DNA from: Cycas panzhihuaensis
Lineage: Eukaryota > Cycadophyta
Assembly (NCBI GenBank): GCA_023213395.1
Contig: CM041465.1
Span: 140,685,741-140,749,740 of the forward strand
Direction: 5' to 3'
DNA length: 64,000 nt
A program made the position numbers and the translations under genes. Under the pieces are notes generated by a model. It saw nothing but the letters and a program-made list of their open reading frames with translations, did not search any database and had not been told where the DNA came from. Below are positions 35,166 through 45,242 of this stretch, piece by piece; the stretch's first letter is position 1; every line of letters begins with the position of its first letter.

Positions 35166-35610
35166 CGTAGTGTGAACGACACCCCCCCAAAAGGGGGGGG
35201 GGGGAGGGTTCTGCCAAAAAAATCAAAATTTTTCTTCTTGTGGGCCACAACTGGGCCCATTGGGACCAGGGTTGCCTAATGCCCCGGTCCTGCCTCTCTT
35301 TGGGTCCAATTTAGACTCTAGGAGGTCATTTTCTGCCCATATGGGGCCTGAAAACCTACATAAAAACATGAAAAAGTAATAAACTTCAAAGCATCAGATC
35401 GATTGAGTTTTAAGAGATCCACTCACTAGATTTGGCCTAGCGCTTGCCATCTCATCTCTGCGGTCCCAACGACTGTCCTCTAGCTCTAATCTGACAGTTT
35501 GATCTCCCTCTGCATGCCTCTGAAGTCAGGTAGTGCTCCACTACGTAAGGAAATAGCTCTGGATTCGCTTAAGAGCCCGTTAAAATGAATCTCGTTTTCA
35601 TTATTTTTCC

Positions 35611-35617
35611 TTATATA
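35611..35617 (-). promoter_or_regulatory. TATA box of the R2 antisense gene
   Basis: TATATAAGG on the minus strand, upstream of exon 1 and facing the PMD gene, at the place where R0 has TTATAAG. Points to transcription opposite to the element's main RNA. Confidence 0.5.
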
Positions 35618-35619
35618 GG

Positions 35620-36160
35620 CATGGGCTCCGACAGGCACTGTCTCCGTTTCCGCTCTCATGACAGCCCTTTGGATCATCTCTTAGCCCCGATCACCTTTTC
35701 TTTTTGGCCCTATCGCTCGTTGTTCCCCATAGCCTTTGTCTTGCTCCTTCTTGCAGATGCATTTATGGCACCTTGTCGATGTATTTTTCGTAGGGCCCTT
35801 CTGCCTCGTTTTACGTGCCACTCCCGTGTATGCTCAAGTTTATACTTGTTTGGCTCGTTTCACCATCCTAGACTCATTTTTGTAGCCTATTCCTACCTCT
35901 AGGGTCTCCAAAGTGAATGCTCCCTTCGTTTGGGGTCATTCTTTGCTTCCCAAAGCAACCTTTGGCACCTGAGGGTGCCCTTTTGCCGCCCACTCTCAAC
36001 TAGTGGTCGGATGGCCTACTCTTGTTCTTGGGTAGCCTCATTATTAGGTCCTTCTACCCTTCATGGCCATTTATTGCTTACCATATGAGCCTCTTTTTGC
36101 TTCGACTTTTACATTATTGCATATTTTCTCTACCGAGATATTTCCTTTCATCATCCATGA
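35620..36160. other. R2 spacer between antisense gene promoter and aRH
   Basis: No conserved frame or repeat recognised. It would hold the upstream region of the antisense gene and any leader of the aRH frame. Confidence 0.3.
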
Positions 36161-36164
36161 CTCT

Positions 36165-36590
36165 CTTCATTTTTACCGACGGCGGAAGCCGCGGTAATCC
36201 TTGACCTTCTGTCACTGCATGGATTCTTCGTAGCCCTTCCGGACATGATTTTCTGCACTCCAAAATATTCCTCCCCAAGGCCACCAATAACAAAGCCGAG
36301 TACACGGGTATTATCGAAGCACTCACTCATGCACTCTGTTTCCATCACGAATCTATTGTTCTTCTTTGCGACTCCCAGGTTGTGGTGTCCCATCTCACCC
36401 AAGTTTACCAGGTGTGATGCCCTCACTTGAGAGCCCTCGCTCTGACTGCTAGATCCCTGCTGATTAATTTCCAATCTGTCGACATCTGACATATTCCTCG
36501 GGCCCTCAACGCTGAGGCGGACAGCCTCATTCGCCTCATCCTTAAGTGTCACCTTCCTCTTCTCGTTGACCGCCCCTGAGACTTATTCAG
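36165..36590 (+). pseudogene. Additional archaeal-type RNase H (aRH) of R2
   Basis: Translation from 36166 reads IFTDGGSRGNP (first catalytic Asp), a stop, then ATNNKAEYTGIIEALTHAL (Glu), LLCDSQVVVSHL (Asp) and NAEADSLIRLI (last Asp). This is the D-E-D-D pattern of the archaeal/plant RNase H family and differs from the RNase H after RT. A second RNase H is a hallmark of Tat elements. It is thought to aid removal of RNA primers or hybrids. At least three stops (for example TGA after GNP and TGA at 36416-36418) are C-to-T type. It lies downstream of the antisense PMD gene here, but upstream of it in R1. Confidence 0.85.
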
Positions 36591-36989
36591 TCGCTCTGTC
36601 ACCCAAGTCTTAGCCCATCATGTAGATCACTTTGTGATCTGTTTGCACCTCCAAAAGCTAGCCACTAATGAGGTTAAACTATGGCGACTATCACGTTTGT
36701 TCATTTATCACTTTTACCTGACTTTATCTCACACTCCTCCTTGTACTTTTACGATGGGGGTAGCCCCCTCATCCTTCTTAGCTTCTAGTTAATTTCTGGA
36801 TGGCACATAGGCATCCCCTATGTTATCTCCACCCCTATCCTCGTATCCATGTGTTCTGTCATGACACTTGTCGGTACCCTTAACTCTTGTTATGACCATA
36901 ATTTATATATATACATACACATGTGCTACTGACAGTTTTGTTACCAGCATTTGCCATCGCACCATGCTTTCGAGCAGTGAGGCTCTACT

Positions 36990-37002
36990 GCCAAGGGGGT
37001 AG
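36990..37002 (+). other. Polypurine tract of R2
   Basis: GCCAAGGGGGTAG ends exactly at the 3' LTR start (37003, TGTTTCC). Confidence 0.75.
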
Positions 37003-39738
37003 TGTTTCCTGGCTACTAGGAAAGGACAGGTCGACTCAGGTATGCTTCTTCCTTTTCACCTCTACTATTTCGTTAGAAAGGTTGACAGAAGTGTTGCCTC
37101 ATTGCATGACTGATTGCTTCATTTGTATGATCACTTTACATTTGTTACCTGTTCATGCTGCTTGTCATATTGTGAGCCTATGATGACCTGGTCGGACCTA
37201 CCTTTCTGCAAGGTAGGCATCCCCATGGCACTTTATGATGCTCTGCGCTGTCTCCACACTGCCTCAAGCTTCATTTGATTTATATGACCCAATCATGCCT
37301 CGACTTTGAGCTCCTAACACCTTGTTTCTAGGACCTTTGGTCATTGATGCTCTTCTTGCCTTTGTCCACATGCCTTCTAGACTGTCTCAGCCACCTAGAC
37401 AGGAGGGCTAGCCCCGCTCAGGCATGTCTCATCACCTCCTAAGGCTCCCATAACCCAGATTTTTTCCATTCTGGCTTTCTAGTCCCGCACCGCTGTAAAC
37501 TTAGTGGTACCGCGAAGTTTACCGTGGTGCGACTGTTGTCAGTTGTTTTTTAAAAATTGTTGTGGCAATTCTTGCGTTTCCCGTAGAATCGCCACGTGGC
37601 CTCGTGTCCACCTCAGCCCTATTCGCACCCTATTCACTTGTTTAGGGCTGGGGTAGGTATAAATCTCAAAACCCTCATCATTTTACCTCTCTTAGATCAT
37701 TTTTTTCTCTTCAACACAACCGTTTCCTACTGTAGTTTTTGCTCCTTCTCTCTTCCCTCTACAGGTGCATTTGTAGGCCTGCGTTTCCTGTAACTTTAGG
37801 CCAGGATCCACCTACAACAAACTTCCTCCATAGTGGGAAGCTTCTCTCTAGGCATTATCAAGCAAGTTTTGGTGTTGTTCTTCTCCAACTCGCCCCAGCA
37901 AGTGACTCCTTCAACTGTCTCTTAGGATCTCTTGCAAAACCTTGTAGGGATCCTCTTCTCCACTGGTTGCAGGGGCAAACCTACGCTATATTAGCTTAGG
38001 AGGTCCTTCAAACCCTTTTCTCAAGATTTTTGGTATGTTATCTCTATGTTAGACCTATTTCTTCATTTGTTTGCTTGCTTTCTTTAGGTTTGATTGTAGC
38101 AAAACTTGTCTTCATTGAGTTTGGCTTGTTGCTTCCAGGTTTTCATCTTCCCTCTGCTAGTTTTCCTTAAGGGAGCATCAGGAGAAGAACCACGAAGGTT
38201 TGGTAAAGAGAGCAAGTCAGGGGTAGCCCCCACTTAGTCCTACTCTCCAAGGGCAATCCCCTTCCTACCTTTTCTTCTCTTGCTCTATGCTTCTCTTGGG
38301 TTAATTAGGAGTAGGTGAGCCTTAGGCCTGCGCTAGATTATTAGCATATGCAGCCCCTTGTTGCGCTGGTTCCAGGCCTGCACACCTCCCATTTGGGCCC
38401 CCATCATGTCCCTAATATCATTGGGTACTCCTTGAGAACATTGGTAAGGGTTTGTACACCGGATTACTACCCATAGCAACTCTGCACCTTGACATCCCTC
38501 TAACACTTTGTCACTTTTATCCTTGTATTTCTTGGTTATCATAAGTCATCTTCTACCCTCATCTTATTGTGCTAGTGAGTTGTGTGGAGAACCCAGCAGA
38601 GGGTTAATCATCCTAAGGCTTCCTTTCGCTCTATCTTACTTGATGTACATGTTTACTTGAGAGAGGATTTTGGAGATTTCTGCAGCAGTTATTTTCCTAA
38701 CATTCTAACACATATATTTGCATATATATAGCTTTTCTTTTGCATCCCCTTCTTGGAAGGGATAAGCCCTTGTATGTGCAGGTTGGTGTGGTGCTTTCTC
38801 ACAAAGGTATAAAGCGTCTGGATCCGGGTAAGATCTACTGTCTTTTCCCTTTGCTTTATTTGCTTCCTTACATTCCATTTTTCTTTTCATAAAGGGGAAG
38901 GTAAGGAAGCCCCCATCATTCGCGTCAAACTTGGTTAGACATCCACTAATTGGCGTGAGGACGTGTATTGCATATGGGTGAGGTCTCGCCGTAGCTACAC
39001 CTTCAGTGCATTACATCTTTCTTTTGACCCCCCATTTCCCTTTTCATTTTCATTTAGAATCTATGCTCTAACTAAGTAGATCACATGAAAATAAAAAGGT
39101 AAATGGTATTGTCTGTTTGTACTTGTATGCTTGCATGTCATACGCTTAACTCATATAGGAAAAGGACGTTATAGGAAACCCCCTCTTCCCCTTCCTTTTC
39201 CTGCAAAACCTATCATCCACTTTTTGGTCTATTCCATTTGGTATTGCTCACTTGCATGTGTAACACTTGTCCCCTTTTTCTTTCCCGTTTCGCTCTTTGA
39301 ATTGTTAAAGGAAAAACTTGGCTTAAGTGCCTCTCTTTCACTTATTTTCTCTCTCTCTTGGTCCTACTTTCTTTGACCAAATAACCAAGAGAGACCCAGT
39401 TACATCGTAGGCTCTCACCTACCTTATCCACATCTATTTCCCTCCATCATAGGGAAACCTTTGAGGATTCCTCTTCTTCCCTTCCGGCCATCCAAGGGTG
39501 GGAGGACCTTCCTCTCGAGTCTATCTAGGTTACCCCCTCTATGCGTTCTCTCTCCCAGATTGAGGGCCACTTCAAGGTAGTTGGGTACCATTCGCAGGTC
39601 CCAAACTCATGCTCTGGTGCACGGGGCACCCTGCATGGTACTTTCTTTGCTTGTAGGTTTTCGCCCACACTTTCGATATCATTATCAATCACCATCACTC
39701 CTACTGAGCATAGTGATTATCCCGTAGACGCGTATCCA
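37003..39738 (+). repeat. 3' LTR of R2
   Basis: 2736 bases, TGTTTCCTGG to GTATCCA, followed by the duplication GGAGT. Contains one hairpin (37486-37531) and one TATA box (37658-37665) and lacks the 1-kb duplication of the 5' LTR. Confidence 0.95.
37658..37665 (+). promoter_or_regulatory. TATA box of the R2 3' LTR
   Basis: Same GGTATAAATCTC context as in the 5' LTR. It could drive transcription into the R1 remainder. Confidence 0.5.
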
Positions 39739-39743
39739 GGAGT
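39739..39743. repeat. Right target-site duplication of R2 (GGAGT)
   Basis: Exact copy of 21645-21649. Confidence 0.92.
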
Positions 39744-39836
39744 CTATTAAATCTCAATAATTGAAGTTTTAAATTTTAAAAAGCCAATAAAATCTCAATA
39801 TTTGAGGAAGTTTTATGTATAGCAACACTTCTTATC
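39744..39836 (+). pseudogene. Distal end of the R1 integrase (after R2)
   Basis: Read in the frame interrupted at 21649, these 93 bases align residue by residue with the last 27 residues of R2 integrase, including a final LRKFYV that matches LKKFYS, with a TAG at the same place as R2's stop. One TAA lies where R2 has Lys. This confirms that R2 entered R1 coding DNA. Confidence 0.85.
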
Positions 39837-39839
39837 TCC

Positions 39840-40880
39840 ACAATGAGGATAAACTACAACTTCAAATCTATTTTCTTGCCTAATGAGCTAAAACTATGGG
39901 AAATTCCTTTCTTTAGTCTTTTCTCATCTTCTCTTGAGTTGTTCTTACTTTTATAAAAGTTTGTACTGATGATCCTATAAGCTTTTTGCTCATTCTAACA
40001 TTTGTATTGATTATTAGTGCTTATTTTTAAGGTTTTGGTAATTTTCTCTTTTGAGTTTCATGCTCAAGAGAGAATTTGGGCCCCCATCCCTATCATTTAT
40101 TTTTATCCTTAAAAAAAGAGATCCATTCATCAGCTTTAGACACTTTATCATTTGCTTAGATCATATTTCTACTTATTAGTCCTTCATCTTAAGGATTCCT
40201 TCTTGGTCATATATCACTACTATTTTCTTTTTATTATTTTTATTATCCTCAGTTCTCTCTATCTACATTCTGAATTAAGTACTCATTATGTTGCCCTCCC
40301 TTTATATTTGGAGACACTGTGATTTTGATTTCATTTTTTTCTCACAGTTTAATCCATGAGGAAATTTGTCTCTTCCATCTTGGGTTCCATTGAAAGGATA
40401 AATCCTTGTTGTATTGAGTAAAAGAACTTCATAATTAGATAATTACAATTTTATTCTCATAAAAAAAAAAAGTGAAAAGTGAAAAAAATCAATAAAAAAA
40501 GGCAAAAAAAAAAAAGAGAAAAAGTGAAGAAAGAAAAGCAAAAAAAAAAAAAAAAAAAAAACGTGAGTATATTATAATCATCCTCTTGTAATCAAAGGAA
40601 AGTCACATGACAGTTTTATCCTTGCCTATTCTTGTAGTAGGTTGAGTTTATTTGGATGAGTTATTTAAGATTTTTGGATCTAGCTATTTGGTTCCATCGT
40701 GATCTCAATTATGATCAAACCCTAATTGATACATTTTATTCTTATTGATCATAGTCATCTTAATTATGATTTCTCTTTTTTCTCAATATAGTAAGAACTA
40801 ATCTCATCCACTATTGTCTACTTATTGATTAATTCTCGTACCCTCCTTCATTGATTATATAGTCTCCAAATACTAACCAT
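39840..40880 (+). other. R1 spacer after integrase, with A-rich tract
   Basis: Two degenerate copies of the AATGAG..TAAACTA repeat near 39850 and 39880, and a purine/A-rich tract at 40455-40562 ending in a run of about 25 A. No coding sequence recognised. Confidence 0.45.
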
Positions 40881-41300
40881 ATCTTCCTATGGCATTGAAT
40901 ATATTCACTAATAGAGGTAGTAGAGGTAACTCAAAGACCGTCTGCTGCTGCTTAGGTGATCTATGACCAAATGGGAAATCCTCTCCTCTCCACTAAGCTG
41001 TTTATACCTAGAGCAACTAATAATGAAGCCAAATATTTTTCCTGCATTGGAGCCTTATTTGATATCTCTCACTCTTATATTGGACTCATCATCATATATT
41101 TTGATTCTTAAATTGTAGTCTATCAGTTAGTTAGGATATATCATGTGCACTCTTCATGACTCCTTCTTCTCCACCATCAGGCTTCATCATTATTGTCATT
41201 ATTCTCTTTGGCCACTATCCAGTATATTTCTCATTCCCTTAATGTTGAAGTTGATGCTCTCATCTCTTATATCTTAGATGATTACTTTGATTGACTTTTA
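40880..41300 (+). pseudogene. Additional archaeal-type RNase H (aRH) of R1 (degenerate)
   Basis: NIFTNRGSRGN near 40893 matches IFTDGGSRGN of R2, with the first catalytic Asp changed to Asn. A frame-shifted block (RATNNEAKYF, about 41005-41035) matches ATNNKAEYT, IYFDS near 41095 matches LLCDS, and NVEVDALISYI (about 41244-41276) matches NAEADSLIRLI. Stops and two or more frameshifts show long decay. Its place directly after integrase and before the antisense PMD gene is the reverse of R2. Confidence 0.75.
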
Positions 41301-42066
41301 TCTTTTGATTGGGGGCACCCTACTCTGGAATGAGTATAAAGTACTACTTTGTAAAGAGTATAAACTATAGGTTTTTGAATATGAAAGTTTAACTAGTGTG
41401 GACATTAAGATTATAGGTTTAATATTGAAATAAAGTGTTTGAAAGGATAGACCCATGTAGGAATCTTGGGATGTGGAGGATCTTAGTAGGGGACAAGATC
41501 CTAAAAGCTTCTTCTCCCTTGACAAATTTAATATACTCACAAAACTAGTTATTTATCAAGTAAGATTAATCTTTCATTCTGTAAACAACATGTTTCTTTA
41601 TGATATATTATGTGAATGTGGATTTTATTCTATGTTTATATAATCTATTAGGAGTATGATATGAATTATGTGAGTTTTTCTTTTGAGAAACTTACATTGT
41701 CCCATCTTCTATTTTTATAAACTTATTACCATTTGTTTCAGATAGTTTTATGTTTATAGAAATAGAATCAGTAAACCTTTCATCTACTCCCTTTTAACTT
41801 TTATTTGTTTCCTATCCTTCATTACTCATATTAATAATTTTCTTTTAAAAACCTTGTTATACTCTGGAATTAGTATAAACTACCATATACATACTAGTGA
41901 AATATATATATATAGACAAAAAGAAAATGTTAAAAATTATCATATATTTTCATGGACAATCACACTAATGAATGTATATTATACTTAATTCATAAAAGGG
42001 AAATAAAGGGAAAAAAGAGTTCAGAGTCACTCATCTATCACACATAAGTTTTCAAAAAAAAGTGAT

Positions 42067-42101
<35 letters not shown>

Positions 42102-42129
42102 AGAATATGGTATATCTATCACTCATGTG

Positions 42130-44400
42130 ACTCATGATATAATAATTGAGGCTCACAAAATGCCTTACATCTCCCTCCTGTCCCTCTACACATATAGAAT
42201 ATATGTATCTCTGTGAGCCCTAATGAGACTTCTCATGTGCTCTTGGATCTGTCCTCTATCCTCTATTTGGAGTCTGTCTATGTGTAGACTTCCTAAGTGG
42301 TGGAAGATATCATCCATATTTCACAGTAGTACTCCCTAATGGAGTAGCTCACACTCCCACATGTGTCAATGTCATTCTACATAAATGATATCTCTCATCC
42401 TCAACTACCCTGAGCTCTAACTCTTGAAGTCTTAGCTCTACCCTCATATCTAGAAACATGTCTTAAGCCCATAGGGCATGATTGAAGTATCCAATATGGT
42501 GCCCTAGGAGTGTATGATCTACTGTGTTCCATGCTAAAGCCTCTTCCGATGTAGGTACATATAGGAAGATCAACTCTAGTATCCTACTCACCTTTGCTAT
42601 AGTCATGTTCTCATCATATGTCTATAAAAAATATATAAATCATGATTAGTCTCCTAGGAAGAGAATATATAATTAAAAAGAAAATATAATTCAATACATT
42701 CAAAACTAATCAACTGATATACCTACTGGCTCACCTCCTCTTACTGACTCCACTACCATCTCCTCTTTTACCTATGGCACTCTCTCCCCCTAAGCCTCTT
42801 GGGAACCTCTTGGGCAAGCTCCCCCTCTTCTACTCTGCTCCCTCCTCCTCTCCCCTGCTCATCTATTAAGCTTAACTCTATGCTCTGTATGGAGACTCCT
42901 CTACCTCCACCTAGTGCTCCACCTACTCACTTTAAGATCTATTGACTCCATCCCTCTTCTTAGTTGGTCGATGCCCCTCCTCTCCCTACTCATCCCATCT
43001 CACCGATACCTTCACTATCTCTCCCACCTCTACCTCCTCTCTCCCTCTCTCTTCCTCTCCCTCTCCTTTAACTAATGATAGGAGCCTCTCTTGTCGCTCC
43101 TCTCTCTACTGCATCTACCTCATCGTCACTCCATATCGATAGTCCCTCATATGTATCCTATATCAACTATCTCCTAGTCATCCTACTTAATAGAGTTTTG
43201 TGAGTACTCCTTGCCATGACAATTATCTTGTTATGAATTTGTACTCTTATATTCCACCTGTTCATCCCTAGATTTATAATAGTTAGATCTCTCGGTGATC
43301 CTCTTAGCCTCAACAAGGGAATATGATCATACAGCTGATACATTAGGATAGAGTTATAAGAGAATCCCTCTCTCCCTTATTTCTTGGTCCTCGATAGCTA
43401 CAGATATATGCTATCAACTATATACCATCCCAAGTTTATCTTAACTCCCTCCTCACTACTCTTTCCCACTAATTTGGAACCCCCATAAAGTTCCAGGTTC
43501 TAGTAATCCAATAAATGATGATGAGGGCGATGATCCTCCATATAATAGAAACACCCTTCATTGTGTGTATGGCCTCTATAACTATCTCATGCAGGCTAAA
43601 CTGATCAGCAAAACCTATAAGATACTGGCTACATGTCATTTGAGACTCATCATCCATCTCCCTACCGAGTCTCACTCTCTCCCCATACTAGTTAACTCCC
43701 AAAATCCTCCCCACATCTCTCAGGGTGATACGAATCTCTATGATCACCTATACTCGAAAAATATTAGGACTTGAAATCTAACAATTGACAAAATCATGGA
43801 GTATCTCATACTCCATCACCAACTGGATCAATCTACTCACCTGAGATTATCTATAAGCCTACGATATAGCCTAATCCACATCATTAAATTGGCCAATTAG
43901 CTCTCTAATGGCCAATCCCTCAATTTTTCACATATCTATGCTCTTTAGAGGATGTATCACATAAAAAGATTGTATTAGAATATGATTTTTCATATTGTAA
44001 AATCTTTATTTTTTAATTTTCTCTTTCTCAAGTTTAAAAACGACACAAGTCAATTAAAATCACAACTATCTACTAAAAAACACAACTTCTCAATAAAATA
44101 CATGATTAGTTTTCTAAAAATACAATTTCTTTAATTCAATTATTATTTGTTTAATTATATTTTTAGAAACATTCTCATATTTTTAACTATGCTTTCATGT
44201 TTTTCATATCGTAATATTGTATTTTTTATTATAAAATTTAGTTTTTTATAAAAATTATAAACTAAACTTACCAGATATCCGGTTCCCTAATACATCCTAC
44301 TAATATTAATCTCTTAGAGCTGATCCTTATTGAAATAGCTCCAGGTCACCTCGAAAATTAGAGAAAACACCCTCGGATAACCTATTTTCTAATTCGTTCC
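42130..44400 (-). pseudogene. Antisense PMD gene of R1, decayed
   Basis: Homologous to the R0 and R2 antisense genes. Exon 1 ends near 44281 at REPDI with a clear GTAAGT donor (R0 has KEPDI). The acceptor is around 43950. Exon 2 holds the PMD signature as PNIFRV, a stop, then ITLRDVGRILGV (43725-43690) and the open stretch 43675-43469 (SIIWRIIALIIIYW), nearly identical to R0. Intron 2 donor is near 42725. The remainder to 42130 is Ser/Pro-rich and broken. Closest of the three to the usual PMD wording ITL.DV..ILG. No function can remain given the stops. Confidence 0.7.
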
Positions 44401-44689
44401 TCCATCTTTTTTCTTAATAAAGGGGAGGGGCTTTTCTTTCTTTTCTGAGTAGATCAATTTTCTTTCATCCATTGAGTTTATCAAAGTAAATTCCACCTCT
44501 TTATAATCATCATTATCGAATGAAATCACTTTGAGATAGCAAAATGATTCATCTTTTATCTATTAGGCTCAATTATCTAATTTAAAGTATTTATCTTTTA
44601 TGGAGCTTTCTAGAGACTTGAACATTGTGTTTGTCACTCATTTTTCTCCAAGATTAACTCTTGGATTAGTTTCCAAATCACTCTAAGTC

Positions 44690-45040
44690 CCTCTAAAATT
44701 TGATTATTGATAAGTTTAAACTATGATAATCAAACTCTAAAGTCCTTCACCCTGTTAACGAGCTTAAACTATGACAGAAGACTCTGAAAAGTCACCTACT
44801 AATGAGTTGAAATTATGGTAGTCTTAAGGCTCTAAAAGGTCACCTATTAATGAGCCCAAAAAGTATGACAATTTATCCTTTATGATCTGATAAAAGGACC
44901 TTTCCTTTGAAGTATGGTTAATGAGAGAGAAACTATAATCAATTGAATTTTTAAGTCTCATCTAGTTTGTGGGCATTTGACATTAACTTTTTATTTAGTG
45001 AATGTGAACCCAGTCCTTTTGGGTAAATTTTTAGGTAATA
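44690..45040 (+). repeat. 3' repeats of R1 (reduced arrays)
   Basis: Units with GAGCTTAAACTATGACAG near 44707, 44757, 44803, 44850 and 44923, one CATCTAGTTTGTGGGCA unit (about 44968) and one CCCAGTCCTTTTGGGTA unit (about 45008). Same order as the three arrays of R0, with fewer copies. Confidence 0.7.
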
Positions 45041-45229
45041 TTCATTTAACTTGTCATTTTGGAGATATTAAAGTTTATTTAATTAGATTATAGATCTTTT
45101 GTAGACTAGTAACCCATCTTTTATATACCTCATCCTAAACTTTATTAACTTTTGATAAAAAAATCTTTTACTTCGATCATTACCACCTTTCACCATCCTA
45201 CTTTCTTCCTAAAGTCAAAGCTTCAGGTG

Positions 45230-45242
45230 TTAAGGGGATAAA
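45230..45242 (+). other. Polypurine tract of R1
   Basis: TTAAGGGGATAAA ends exactly where the 3' LTR starts. Confidence 0.75.

Larger units (their letters stand above)
33059..35600 (-). pseudogene. Antisense PMD gene of R2 with coiled coil (best-preserved copy)
   Basis: Minus strand, three exons inferred. Exon 1 ends near 35431 (LEDSRWDRRDEMASARPNL, then a GTGAGT donor). Exon 2 starts at 34936 after TTTGCAG: VVIMVENRENIRMAMLSFIK, one stop, then the PMD signature RRHVFHLPQVGDVSVM and PKDVRRILGVP (34762-34680), a W/I-rich block (WATLITTNIITQLDVIR) and a Ser/Pro/acidic linker down to 33758. Intron 2 is 33757-33645 (CCAG/GTGAGA donor, GCAAG acceptor). Exon 3 has VRDIWVVE and a predicted coiled coil (KRDALQSQVQALEAQ, then RLYLMEMEQDHIQARYDRLI), ending at 33059. 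PMD is known from MAIN/MAIL proteins and plant transposons. Two stops in exon 3 (about 33632, 33607) and one in exon 2 break it. Exact exon borders are inference. Confidence 0.75.
21650..39738 (+). mobile_element. Tat-like Ty3/gypsy retrotransposon R2, nested in R1
   Basis: LTRs at 21650-25473 and 37003-39738, duplication GGAGT on both sides, and an internal region in the order gag, protease, RT-RNase H, integrase, antisense PMD gene, extra RNase H, polypurine tract. The total is 18,089 bases, of which about 1.03 kb is a duplication in the 5' LTR. Base composition is more GC-rich than R1, and many stops are of C-to-T type. It belongs to a different Tat subgroup from R1: LTRs are unrelated and the order of the two 3' modules differs. 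PBS not assigned. Confidence 0.95.

Noticed and set aside
35186-35206. Run of C, A and G (homopolymer tract) resembling a structured element
   Set aside because: Simple homopolymers in the antisense intron; possible sequencing or assembly noise.
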